Positions 45,370 to 53,846 of a stretch of 64,000 bases of DNA are shown piece after piece. Source of the DNA: Thalassobius sp002708925 (lineage in GTDB: Bacteria > Pseudomonadota > Alphaproteobacteria > Rhodobacterales > Rhodobacteraceae); assembly GCF_049803795.1 (NCBI RefSeq), contig NZ_JBNAGJ010000007.1, positions 62,001-126,000 on the forward strand, given 5' to 3'. The position numbers and the translations under genes were made by a program. Numbering within the stretch: the first letter of the stretch is position 1; every line of letters starts with the position of its first letter. The notes under the pieces were generated by a model. That model ran no database searches. It was given only the letters and a program-made list of their open reading frames with translations, and was not told the DNA's origin.

Positions 45370-45780
45370 TTAGTCTTGGCGTCCCCGAACCGGAGAAACG
45401 GACATCATCAGACCCAGGGCGGCCGTGCCCCCCGCCAACCCGACCAGCAGGGCGGGCGAGGCAGTGTACAGCAATTCAAAGAGGGCACGGGCCAGAGCGG
45501 CAGGGAAACCGCCCATTTGCGGCTGGGTCAGCGCCGCAAACCAGCAAAGAACGTGCCACGCTACGGTGGCAATCCCGCAAGACAGAGCCGCCGCGTGTTG
45601 CGCCGATCTGGCAAACCGCAGCGCCAGTGCGGCGGCCGACAAGGCTGGGAAAAGGGCGGGCAGGGCACTCACCCCCTGCCCGCCAGTCACGTTGAAATCC
45701 AGCCAGACCGCAACGGGGACAGTCGCAGCAGCGGCCGACAAGGCAGGGACCAAAACGGAAAGGGGAAATGATTTGGTCAT
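45370..45780 (-). CDS. Small multi-pass membrane protein, unknown function
   Basis: This 136-residue protein has four or so hydrophobic segments (for example VLVPALSAAAATVPVAVWL, GVSALPALFPALSAAALALRF, AALSCGIATVAWHVLCWFAA and LLYTASPALLVGLAGGTAALGLMM). I do not recognise a family. The ATG at 45780 is used because AAAGG precedes it by about 10 bases and the residues before it (MLKQRYFF) are unlike a membrane-protein start. It lies next to the protease locus but has its own hairpin downstream and is separated from the caspase gene by a terminator, so membership is doubtful. Confidence 0.55.
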   Translation of the reverse strand: MTKSFPLSVLVPALSAAAATVPVAVWLDFNVTGGQGVSALPALFPALSAAALALRFARSAQHAAALSCGIATVAWHVLCWFAALTQPQMGGFPAALARALFELLYTASPALLVGLAGGTAALGLMMSVSPVRGRQD

Positions 45781-45869
45781 GAAAAAGTACCTTTGTTTCA
45801 ACATGATATAAGCTTAGACTCTGGCGGCGCGGGGCTCAAATGACGAAAGCTGTCACAAAGCGCGGGGGC

Positions 45870-45902
45870 CAAGAAAAACGCGGCCTCTTGCGGGGCCGCG
45901 TT
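45870..45902 (-). terminator. Rho-independent terminator of the first caspase operon
   Basis: Read on the minus strand: AACGCGGCC, an 8-base loop, GGCCGCGTT (45877-45885 with 45894-45902), then TTTTTCTT. It lies 25 bases after the stop of the caspase gene at 45927 and ends the leftward message. Confidence 0.85.
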
Positions 45903-45926
45903 CGGGATTTCCTATTGGGGGCTGGC

Positions 45927-48041
45927 TTAGTCCGCTGGAACCGTGTCGATTTCGAATTGCAGGATCACGGGGGCGGGTTTGGCCTTGGTTTTGCGGCTGG
46001 ACAGGCTGACCGCCGCGCGTGTGCTGACGCCAAACCCGGCCTCATCCAGCAATCCGCGCAAGCCGCGCGCGGCCTGGCCAATTTCGCGGGTGCGTTCGAG
46101 CGGGGGCTGATCCAGAAAGGACAGATCCTCGACGGCGGATTGCTTATCGGCGGCCGAAACAATGACCAGCAGGCGATCCCGGCCAAAGCTGTCGTCCGTC
46201 ACCAGCACGAAATCCTCTTTCAGCGTGTCTCCGGGGTGCAATCGCCCATTGCCCATGAAGGTGATCGAATATTGCGCACCAACATAGAGAATATTGAAAT
46301 CCACCGGGTCGGAATTGGGGTTTGTCAGCTCCAGGCCGATGACGTCATTGGGCACCATTCGGTGGACGATGGCGCTCTGGACGGTTTCATGAGCATAGAT
46401 TTCCTCGGAGTCTGTGTCGAATTTCGCGCGGGTCAGGTCGGCTGAAATATCGATCGTTTTACCGCCAGTCGCCGCGCCCATTTTCATCAGATTCAATGCC
46501 TTGCCCATGTGGGACAGATTGTCGGACAGTACAGTGCCCAGCTGCTGCGCGTCCTTATCGGCTGTCGAGATAGAGAAAAGCGTATCGTATTGATCTTCCT
46601 CGACTATTCCGGATGCAGGCAGGAACCAGAGCGCATCCGGCCTGGGGCTGTCCGGAATCACGGCCAGGCGCAGGTCGGCCTCTTCTCCGGCGGGGACGAA
46701 CCGCAGACGAGGGCCGATGCGGGCGTTCTGCCGCGCCCAGTTCAGCGCCTCTTGCAGGGCCTGCGCCGGGGCGCTGCCGGGCTGCGGCAGTGCTACCGAA
46801 AGAGACATATCAACATTATTGGATATTTTTCGGATCACCGCCCCCTTGGGCAATTGCGCGGGCCCCTCGGTTTTGGGGGTCAGCGTGGCCGAAAACGTAT
46901 CCAGCCCGGTGATTTCATAGCTGGCCAGGGCGGCCTCATCCAGATCGGCGGGCGAGGCCAGAAGGATCACCTCTTCGCCCTCGCTTAGCCCATGCAAACG
47001 GCCAGCGGGGATCGTCAGGCGATCCTTTTTGCGGGCGGCGGGCCATTGCAGAATCCGGCCCGCCGCCCCGGTGCCAAAGACCGGATCGTCCAGATTTCCT
47101 TCGAACAGAGGGGTCGCGCGCGCCAGGTTCAGCGCCGTGTATTTGCGCAGCACTTCGTCGCCCAACTGGCGATAGGTGATGCCCGGACGCTCGGCCAGCG
47201 TTTCGAACAGAGTATAGGTGAACACCCCTTGCAAACGGCGCCCGGCCTTGCCTTTGGGCATGTTTTTTTCTGGTGTTGTTTCAGTGGTTTGCGCCGCGTA
47301 AAAGGCAATCAGACGGCCCATTTCCCCGGCTGCGGCGGGCAATTCCACGGCGCTGTCGGGAATGTCGCGGGGCGAGGGCAGAGCGCGGCTGGCCCCTTCG
47401 GCGGCGGCCATCGCATCGGCGGGGATGCCCAGGGCGGCAGGCCCCAGTTTGCGTTCGCGGGTTTCGCCCTCTATTCCGGGGGCGGCGCGGGTGGCGGTGC
47501 CTGAATGGCAGCTGTCAAACACCACCCAGACATCGGCGCCCCTGGCCCGGATCGCGGTCAGCATCTGCCCGATTTCATCATCCACCAGCGCGTTCTGAAC
47601 GGTGCCGACCGTATCCTGCCAGGGGCCGATATCGACGGGCAGGAACAGCTCGTCCAGACCATCGGTTTCGGTGGCCGGGTCCAGCGCCGGCGCCTGCGAA
47701 CCATGCCCCGAGAAGTGCAGATACACGAAATCTCCTGGCTGCACCGTGGCGGCCAGATGCGCAAACCCATCGCGGATCGCCTGTAGCGTCGGAGGCGTGC
47801 CCCCCGCGACTCCATCGGCCAGCACGGTGATGTTTTCAGGGGCGAATTGCGCCACCGGATTGGATTGCAGATAGGTCGAGACCAGCTCTATGTCATTGGC
47901 CGGCCCACGCAGCCAGAACCGTTCGTGCAGGGCCGGATAGGTTGAGGCTCCGATCAGCAGGGCGTGGTTGTCGCGGGCCTGAGCAGACAGCCCGGCCAGC
48001 GCCAGCATTCCGGTCAGGGCAGTGGTGCGCAGCAATCGCAT
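45927..48041 (-). CDS. Exported caspase-like protease (C14 family, orthocaspase type), copy A
   Basis: This 704-residue protein has a Sec signal (residues 1-22, ending AQA-RDN) and a p20-type caspase domain (about 24-290). The His is in HFSGHGSQ (His113) and the Cys in VVFDSCHSGT (Cys178), with Asp176 where Arg/Lys-specific metacaspases have their acidic pocket residue. The long C-terminal part includes a segment like DUF4384 (LELTNPNSDPVDFNILYV..FGRDRLLVIVS) that is shared with copy B at 53847. It follows a secreted-protein gene by 10 bases in one leftward operon. The role is unknown; a periplasmic or secreted protease specific for basic residues is likely. Confidence 0.88.
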   Translation of the reverse strand: MRLLRTTALTGMLALAGLSAQARDNHALLIGASTYPALHERFWLRGPANDIELVSTYLQSNPVAQFAPENITVLADGVAGGTPPTLQAIRDGFAHLAATVQPGDFVYLHFSGHGSQAPALDPATETDGLDELFLPVDIGPWQDTVGTVQNALVDDEIGQMLTAIRARGADVWVVFDSCHSGTATRAAPGIEGETRERKLGPAALGIPADAMAAAEGASRALPSPRDIPDSAVELPAAAGEMGRLIAFYAAQTTETTPEKNMPKGKAGRRLQGVFTYTLFETLAERPGITYRQLGDEVLRKYTALNLARATPLFEGNLDDPVFGTGAAGRILQWPAARKKDRLTIPAGRLHGLSEGEEVILLASPADLDEAALASYEITGLDTFSATLTPKTEGPAQLPKGAVIRKISNNVDMSLSVALPQPGSAPAQALQEALNWARQNARIGPRLRFVPAGEEADLRLAVIPDSPRPDALWFLPASGIVEEDQYDTLFSISTADKDAQQLGTVLSDNLSHMGKALNLMKMGAATGGKTIDISADLTRAKFDTDSEEIYAHETVQSAIVHRMVPNDVIGLELTNPNSDPVDFNILYVGAQYSITFMGNGRLHPGDTLKEDFVLVTDDSFGRDRLLVIVSAADKQSAVEDLSFLDQPPLERTREIGQAARGLRGLLDEAGFGVSTRAAVSLSSRKTKAKPAPVILQFEIDTVPAD

Positions 48042-48051
48042 GGTGGTGTCC

Positions 48052-48711
48052 TTAGTTGGTGATCAGCGAATAAGGAGAGGCAGCGGTGCCCTTGTTCTTG
48101 ACGATGATGGTAAAGCCTTCGGTGGTGGCCGGGCGCCAGCCGCAATAGGCGATCGCGCTGATATCGGTGTCTGAACAGACCAGCCGGCCCTTTGCGTCCT
48201 GCACATATAGGTTCAGATCGGTGGCGGCCTGGCCCTCGACATAGACTTCGGCATATTCGCCGCCCGTGTAGGGCAGGGGCGGATAGGTGTCGGTGCCCCC
48301 CGCGCGGATCGAGGTGATCGAATAGACCTGGCCCGTGGCCACGCCTTTGGTGTTTTCGGCGCGGATGTCGTCGATGATTCCCAGCAGCGCGTCATCCCCG
48401 GCAGCCAGTTCCGCGGCGACGTCCAGCATTGCGTGCCAACCGAGCGGGGCAGTCTCTGCGGGGGGTTCCGGCGGCACTTCTGCGGCGGAAATCGGGGCGC
48501 GGTCGGTTTGCTGAAAATGCAGGGATTTGCGCAGTTTGGCCGCCGCGACAATCAGGATCGGATCCTCGGATTCTACCCCCGACAGAAAAAGCTGCGCCGA
48601 GATTTCGGCGGTTTGCAGCGGCGTTTGGGCCTGCGCGGGAAACGGCAATGACATCGGCAATAGCGAGGCGGCTGTCAGGCAAAAGGCAAGGCGAAGGGAC
48701 TTTGAAAACAT
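48052..48711 (-). CDS. Secreted PPC-like domain protein paired with caspase A
   Basis: This 219-residue exported protein has a Sec signal (cleavage near AQA-QTP). A helical N-terminal part (DPILIVAAAKLRKSL, AELAAGDDALLGIIDDI) is followed by a C-terminal beta domain resembling pre-peptidase C-terminal domains (EVYVEGQAATDLNLYVQDAKGRLVC...YCGW) and ending SLITN. It is clearly paralogous to the protein at 57555: both have DP(I/V)(L/M) followed by AAK, EGDDAL-like, the two Cys of the beta domain and a terminal TN. It lies 10 bases upstream of caspase A and is co-transcribed, so it may be its partner, inhibitor or substrate. Confidence 0.7.
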   Translation of the reverse strand: MFSKSLRLAFCLTAASLLPMSLPFPAQAQTPLQTAEISAQLFLSGVESEDPILIVAAAKLRKSLHFQQTDRAPISAAEVPPEPPAETAPLGWHAMLDVAAELAAGDDALLGIIDDIRAENTKGVATGQVYSITSIRAGGTDTYPPLPYTGGEYAEVYVEGQAATDLNLYVQDAKGRLVCSDTDISAIAYCGWRPATTEGFTIIVKNKGTAASPYSLITN

Positions 48712-48867
48712 GCAAATCTCCGGCGTTGAATGGGGGGATAATGCGTGCCCCGGCGCTGCAATTCAAAACTTTTCTGGCCCCAATTTGCACATGAACGGAC
48801 TTGTCATGTGAGTTCGCAAGGCCGCGTTGCTACCCAGAAAGGGACCGGAACAAGAAGGAGGGTTACC
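48712..48867. promoter_or_regulatory. Divergent control region of the protease locus with inverted repeat
   Basis: This 156-base gap separates the leftward caspase A unit from the rightward HtrA unit. A perfect inverted repeat CACATGA (48788-48794), 9 bases, TCATGTG (48804-48810) lies in its middle and is a candidate operator for the response regulator encoded at 50242. A strong AAGGAGGG site is just before the htrA-like ATG. No firm -35/-10 boxes were assigned. Confidence 0.5.
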
Positions 48868-50220
48868 ATGACCCAGACCATTCGTACCATCCCCGCGCAA
48901 CGTGTTTTCAGCGCTCGCCCCCTGCGCCCGCCCGTGCTGCGGCTGCTGCCCATTCTGGCGCTGTGCCTGACGCTGGTCACGGCGATTGCAGAGCGCGCGC
49001 AGGCGGCCTCGGGGCTGGACAGAGCGCTGCGCGCCACCTTGGTTGTCTACACCGATGACGGGGATGAGAAGTTCCTGGGCTCGGCCGTTTTGTGGCGCGA
49101 CGGGCGGCTGGCCGTGACCAATGCGCATGTGGTGAAGCGCAACGCCCGCGTGGTTTTGCAGCATTCGGACGGGCGCAGCGTGGTTGCCCAGGTGATCTGG
49201 CGCGATGACAAACGTGACATTGCGGTGATCGAATTGCCGGGCGCTGTGTTCGGTCCGGGGCTGGAGCCCGTTGCGGCCCTGCCCTCGGTCGGGCAAGAGA
49301 TCTATGCCGTGGGGGCGCCGTTGCAAGCGGCCTCGACCGTGACGCGCGGGATCGTGTCGGCGGCGGCGCGGCAGGTGCTGGCCTCGGTGCCGGTGCGCTA
49401 TATTCAGCATGACGCGGCGATCAATCCGGGCAGCTCGGGGGGGCCGCTTTTGGATGATCAGGGCCGCATTCTTGGGATCAACGCGCGGATTGCCGATGGT
49501 TCGCGCCTGTTCGTGGGGATTTCCTATGCCATTCCCGCAGCTCTGATCGAGCGCGCCATCGCCGGAGATCTGCCCCCTGTGCCGGATATGGGCCTGACCA
49601 TGCGCCCCGTGGACCGCCGGATCGCCGCCGCGCTGGGGCTGGAGCCGGGCAAGGGCCTGCTTGTCGACAATGTGAATCCCGCCAGTCTGGGCGCGCGTGC
49701 CGGGCTAAAAGCCGGCGATGTGCTGGTCTCTGCGGGGGATCGGCCGATTCTGAAACCCGGCGATCTGGCCTTTGCCCTGGAGACACGCCAAGGCGACACC
49801 CTGCCGCTGACCGTGCTGCGCAACGGTGCGCCGGTGACGCTGACATTGAGCCTGCATATCCAATCGGTGTCGCTGGGGGACGATGGGGCCTCGCGCTCGA
49901 TTGCGATCATCCGGGCCTATGATCTGGCGCGTCTGGGGCTGCAACTGGCCCAGGACGGCACCACTGTCGAGGTGATCAGCCCCGCCAGCCCTGCCTTTCT
50001 GGCCGGCCTGGATGTCGGAGACACCATCGTGTCGGTGAACGGCAAACCGGCCACGGCTGAGCTGCTGAAAACGCTGAAAATCTCGCGGCCGGTGCTGTTG
50101 CTGGTGCAGCGTCCCGACGGGCGCACCCTGCATGTGACGGTGGATCCGTGGACCAACGGGTCGAAAACGCGGATCGTGGGGGGCGCGAATGTCCTTGACC
50201 CCGTGGTCGTAATCTTCTGA
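48868..50220 (+). CDS. HtrA/DegP-like serine protease with PDZ domains
   Basis: This 450-residue exported protease has a hydrophobic signal or anchor (about 24-46, ending AQA-ASG) and a trypsin-fold domain with the full triad: His87 in TNAHVV, Asp117 in KRDIAVI and Ser190 in NPGSSGGPL. Two PDZ-like domains follow (about 285-370 with GKGLLVDNVNPASLGARAGLKAGDVLVSAGD, and 385-440 with ISPASPAFLAGLDVGDTIVSVNGKP). Family members degrade or sense misfolded envelope proteins. The ATG at 48868 has the best ribosome binding site in the locus (AAGGAGGG). It is the first gene of the rightward operon and is followed by the two-component genes. Confidence 0.88.
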   Translation: MTQTIRTIPAQRVFSARPLRPPVLRLLPILALCLTLVTAIAERAQAASGLDRALRATLVVYTDDGDEKFLGSAVLWRDGRLAVTNAHVVKRNARVVLQHSDGRSVVAQVIWRDDKRDIAVIELPGAVFGPGLEPVAALPSVGQEIYAVGAPLQAASTVTRGIVSAAARQVLASVPVRYIQHDAAINPGSSGGPLLDDQGRILGINARIADGSRLFVGISYAIPAALIERAIAGDLPPVPDMGLTMRPVDRRIAAALGLEPGKGLLVDNVNPASLGARAGLKAGDVLVSAGDRPILKPGDLAFALETRQGDTLPLTVLRNGAPVTLTLSLHIQSVSLGDDGASRSIAIIRAYDLARLGLQLAQDGTTVEVISPASPAFLAGLDVGDTIVSVNGKPATAELLKTLKISRPVLLLVQRPDGRTLHVTVDPWTNGSKTRIVGGANVLDPVVVIF

Positions 50221-50241
50221 TCTGTGCATAAGGAGCACCAC

Positions 50242-50949
50242 ATGACCACCGCCGAAATCCCCCAAATTCTGATTGTCGAGGACGACGCCGTGGCCGCACA
50301 GGCCATGGCACAGGCCGCGCGCGATGTAGGGGCAGAGCCGACGCTCTGTACCACTTATGATGCGGGGCTTCGGGCGGCCTCGGATCGGGCATTTGCCGTG
50401 ATCGTGTTTGACCGGATGCTGCCCGGAGGTGACGGCGTGGATGCCATCGCCAAGGTGCGGGCGGCGGGCTCGACCGCGCTGGTGCTGGTGATCTCGGCGC
50501 TGGGGCGCGCGCAGAATAAGATCGAGGGGCTGGAAAAAGGTGCCGACGATTACCTGGCCAAGCCCTTTGACCCCGATGAGCTACGCGCCCGCCTGCGCGC
50601 CCTGTTGCGGCGCAAGACCATGGTGGCGCTGGATAACGATGTGATCGCTTTCGGAGATCTGGAAATCCGCATGAAGGCGCGCACCGTCCATATCGGCACC
50701 ACGCATGTCGCGATTTCCCCTAAAGAGTTCAAACTGCTTAGCTATTTTGCCTCGAACGCGGGGGATGTGGTGACGCGGATGCAGCTGCTAGAGAACGTCT
50801 GGAACCTGCATTTCGATCCGCAGACCAATGTGGTGGATGTCCATGTGGGCCGCCTGCGCCGCAAGCTGGAGGGCGCTGCCGGGCGTCCCATCATCCACAC
50901 CGCCCGCGGCGAGGGATACGTGTTCGACCCGGTGAAAGAACCGCAATGA
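50242..50949 (+). CDS. OmpR-family response regulator of the protease locus
   Basis: This 235-residue regulator has a receiver domain with phospho-Asp57 (VFDRMLPGGDG), the Lys of AKPFDPDELRARL, and a winged-helix OmpR domain (ISPKEFKLLSYF, TNVVDVHVGRLRRKLEG, IHTARGEGYVF). The start at 50242 follows AAGGAG; a GTG 18 bases upstream is also in frame. It lies inside the protease operon, 21 bases after the HtrA gene, and overlaps its kinase by 4 bases, so it is probably dedicated to this locus. Confidence 0.92.
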   Translation: MTTAEIPQILIVEDDAVAAQAMAQAARDVGAEPTLCTTYDAGLRAASDRAFAVIVFDRMLPGGDGVDAIAKVRAAGSTALVLVISALGRAQNKIEGLEKGADDYLAKPFDPDELRARLRALLRRKTMVALDNDVIAFGDLEIRMKARTVHIGTTHVAISPKEFKLLSYFASNAGDVVTRMQLLENVWNLHFDPQTNVVDVHVGRLRRKLEGAAGRPIIHTARGEGYVFDPVKEPQ

Positions 50950-52295
50950 GGCGGGCGCGCTCGGCCAGTTTGCGGGTGACGCTTTTGGTGGCCTCGGGGA
51001 TTATCCTGATGTCCGTGGCCGCGATGAGCGTGCAATACCGGGTGACTGCGGCCTCGCTTGAGGCGCGCCAGAGCGAAATGCTGCGCGCCGATCTTGAGGC
51101 CTTCGCGGCCCTGTACCAGCAGCGTCGGATCGTTGCCTTGCGCCAGGCGGTTGAATTCCGCGTGGACACGGCTCCGGCGCAGCAGGTGATTTACCTGTTG
51201 ATGGACCGAGACCGGAAACTGGCCGGAAACCTGGCGCAATGGCCTGCGGGCCTGGCGGTGAACGGCGCTGATTTCGCCCCCGATGGCGCGCAGGAATTCA
51301 CGTATGCGGGGGTGCCCTATCTGGGTGTGGCGCGTGAATTGCCCGGCGGTTTCCCGTTCCTGGTGGCGCATTCCAGGGCCGAGACTCTGGCCACTCTGGC
51401 CGATTTGCGGCGGCTGATCGGCTGGGTTGCGCTGGGTCTGCTGGGGGTGTCCTTGCTGGCCGGATGGGGGGTGAGCCGCGCTGTTCTGGGCCGGATCGGG
51501 CGGCTGAACAGGCTGGCCGATCAGGTGGCCGAAGGCGATCTGTCCGCTCGCTTGCCCAGGCCAGCCACGCAGGATGAATTCGCCACCTTGCAGGATCATA
51601 TCCACAATATGCTGGACCGGATCGAGGCCCTGAACCGTGCGACGCACCGGCTGTCGGATGCCATCGCCCATGAGCTGCGCACCCCGCTGAACCGGATACA
51701 GCAGCGTCTGGCGGATCTGCCCGTGGATACAGCGCAAGCCAATGAAATCAGGGGGGAAATTCGCTCGGCTATTCGGGTTTTCGATGCGCTTTTGGATATT
51801 TCAGCCGCCGAGGCCGCGCAGGGGCAACGCCCCGGTCTGGTGCCTGTGAACCTGTCGGAACTGGCCGAGCAGGTCTTTGATCTCTACGCCCCTCTGGCCG
51901 AGGACCACGGGCTGGAATGCCATCTGCAAATCACCCCCGATCTGTGGGTTCTGGGCGAGCGCAGCCTGCTGGCGCAGCTGCTGACGAACCTGCTGGAAAA
52001 CGCCATTAAATACTGTCATCGGGGCGATGCGATCACCCTGTCCCTGGCCGAGCAGAACGGGCGTCATCTGCTTCAGCTGTCCGATACCGGCCCCGGCATC
52101 CCCGAAGAATTGCGCGCGCAGATGTTCGAGCGTTTCTCGCGTGCGGAACGGGACCGGCAGACAGCCGGGCACGGGCTGGGCCTGGCGCTGGTGCAGGCCA
52201 TCGCGGCGCGGCATGGGGCGAAACTGTTGCTTCCCCCTACGTCAAAAGGCTTTGCGATTGTGATCAGCTGCCCTAAACTCGACCCTACGGCCTGA
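50946..52295 (+). CDS. Membrane histidine kinase of the protease locus
   Basis: This 449-residue sensor kinase has two membrane helices (about 8-30 and 157-178) enclosing a periplasmic domain of roughly 125 residues, a HAMP domain (RIGRLNRLADQVAEGDLSARLP), the phospho-His242 in AIAHELRTPLNR, and the ATPase motifs NLLENAIKY, DTGPGIPEEL and GHGLGLALV. The periplasmic domain is well placed to sense envelope stress or protease products. It partners the OmpR-type regulator, which it overlaps. Confidence 0.92.
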   Translation: MRRARSASLRVTLLVASGIILMSVAAMSVQYRVTAASLEARQSEMLRADLEAFAALYQQRRIVALRQAVEFRVDTAPAQQVIYLLMDRDRKLAGNLAQWPAGLAVNGADFAPDGAQEFTYAGVPYLGVARELPGGFPFLVAHSRAETLATLADLRRLIGWVALGLLGVSLLAGWGVSRAVLGRIGRLNRLADQVAEGDLSARLPRPATQDEFATLQDHIHNMLDRIEALNRATHRLSDAIAHELRTPLNRIQQRLADLPVDTAQANEIRGEIRSAIRVFDALLDISAAEAAQGQRPGLVPVNLSELAEQVFDLYAPLAEDHGLECHLQITPDLWVLGERSLLAQLLTNLLENAIKYCHRGDAITLSLAEQNGRHLLQLSDTGPGIPEELRAQMFERFSRAERDRQTAGHGLGLALVQAIAARHGAKLLLPPTSKGFAIVISCPKLDPTA

Positions 52296-52323
52296 CATTA
52301 TCGGGCCGCGCCGGGGGAGACGT

Positions 52324-53781
52324 ATGAAACCAATTCAAGTGTTGTGCGCAGCGGTTCTTCTGGCCGGATGCGCAGCGGTGAACAAGCCACTGAACCAACC
52401 GTTGGAAAGCGGGCAGAACGCCCCCCTTGCGGAAACCACGCTGAAAACCCCGCAGGATGGCGAGGTCTATGTCGGGCTGGCCTTTTCCGGTGGGGGGATG
52501 CGGGCCTCGGCCTTTGCCTATGGTGTACTTGAGGAGCTGCGCGCCCAGTCCGCCAGCCCTGAAAACCCCGAGGGCATCCTGTCTGACGTGCGGCTGGTCA
52601 CGGGGGTGTCCGGCGGGTCCGTCACGGCGGCGCATTTCGGGCTGAACGGGGCCAGGGCTCTGGAGGGGTATCGCGACAATTACCTGATCACCAATGCCGA
52701 ACGCTATATGGCCAACACGCCGATAAACCCGCTGACGGTGGTGCGCGGCCTGTCCGGCGGGGCCAACGGGCGCAAGACTTTTGGCCGCTATCTGGATGAG
52801 AAACTGTTCCACGGTGCCACCTTTGGCGATCTGCGCGCGCGCAGCCAGATCACCACCTGGATCAATGCCACGGATATGGCGAACCAGACGCCGTTTCTGT
52901 TTAGCCCCGAGACGTTTGACGCGCTGTGCTCGGATCTGTCCAGTTTCCCGATTTCGGATGCTGTGGCGGCCTCGGCGGCGTTTCCTCTGGTGTTCTCGCC
53001 GATCACGCTGGAGGCGCATCAGGATACCTGCACCTATCAAGAGCCCGACTGGCTGACCGCCGCGCGCCACAACCCCGAGGCCAGCTCGGCCATGCGGGCC
53101 CATGCTGCGGCGCTGGAAAGCTATGGAAACCCCGATAAGGTGAAATATGTTAAACTGTTAGACGGCGGGATTACGGATAATTTCGGCACCACCGGGCTGG
53201 CGATCGAACGGGCGCGGGCGCGCAATGGCTATGCGCCGCTGACCGCGCAGCAGGCGGTGCGGTTGAAGCGGTTCTTGTTCCTGGTGGCGGATGCGGGGAC
53301 CGAGAAAACCTATCGCTGGTCGCAGAAACTGCGCGGGCCGGGCGGGCCTAATCTGGCGATGGGGATTGCCGGGGCCTCGATGGGGGCGGCCTCGCGGACG
53401 GGCTATGATGCGATGCGGTTGCAGATCGAAAAATGGGAATCCGATCTGGTCGCATTCCGTTGCAGCCTGCCCGCCGCGCAAGTGCGCAAACACCGCGGCA
53501 CGCTGCGCGGATGGAACTGCCGGGACGTGAAGTTTTTCGTCGGGCTGATCAGTTTCGACGCGCTGGACGAAGCGCAACAAACCGCGCTGAATGAGATCCC
53601 GACCCGGCTGAAACTGAAGACGGAACAGGTGGATATGACCATTCAGGCCGGCCGCATGGCCACCCGCCTGAACCCTGATCTGAACGGATTTCTGCGGGCG
53701 CAGCCGGGGGGCAATCCGCTGGCGGCGATACGGGCGGGCGGCGGGGGCGCCCTGAGGCGGATAGCGCCCATCAAGAACTGA
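52324..53781 (+). CDS. Patatin-like phospholipase lipoprotein
   Basis: This 485-residue protein has a lipobox (LLAG-Cys16), so it is a membrane-anchored lipoprotein. Its patatin domain shows the oxyanion glycines SGGGMRASA (56-58), the nucleophile Ser96 in GVSGGS, and the Asp280 in LLDGGITDN, together forming the Ser-Asp dyad. The Ser motif is GxSGG rather than GxSxG, which is common in bacterial patatins. It would hydrolyse acyl esters of membrane lipids. It lies in the same direction as the two-component genes (28-base gap) and caspase B. Confidence 0.85.
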   Translation: MKPIQVLCAAVLLAGCAAVNKPLNQPLESGQNAPLAETTLKTPQDGEVYVGLAFSGGGMRASAFAYGVLEELRAQSASPENPEGILSDVRLVTGVSGGSVTAAHFGLNGARALEGYRDNYLITNAERYMANTPINPLTVVRGLSGGANGRKTFGRYLDEKLFHGATFGDLRARSQITTWINATDMANQTPFLFSPETFDALCSDLSSFPISDAVAASAAFPLVFSPITLEAHQDTCTYQEPDWLTAARHNPEASSAMRAHAAALESYGNPDKVKYVKLLDGGITDNFGTTGLAIERARARNGYAPLTAQQAVRLKRFLFLVADAGTEKTYRWSQKLRGPGGPNLAMGIAGASMGAASRTGYDAMRLQIEKWESDLVAFRCSLPAAQVRKHRGTLRGWNCRDVKFFVGLISFDALDEAQQTALNEIPTRLKLKTEQVDMTIQAGRMATRLNPDLNGFLRAQPGGNPLAAIRAGGGGALRRIAPIKN

Positions 53782-53846
53782 TGACAAATCCGGTCACCCC
53801 GCGCTGAATGCTTGATCGAACAAAGGACACCTGTAAACAATTGCGC

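Noticed and set aside
45013..45771. 252-codon rightward open frame opposite the small membrane protein
   Set aside because: Its translation is Arg/Gly/Gln-rich and lacks a domain; the leftward frame shows coherent membrane segments.
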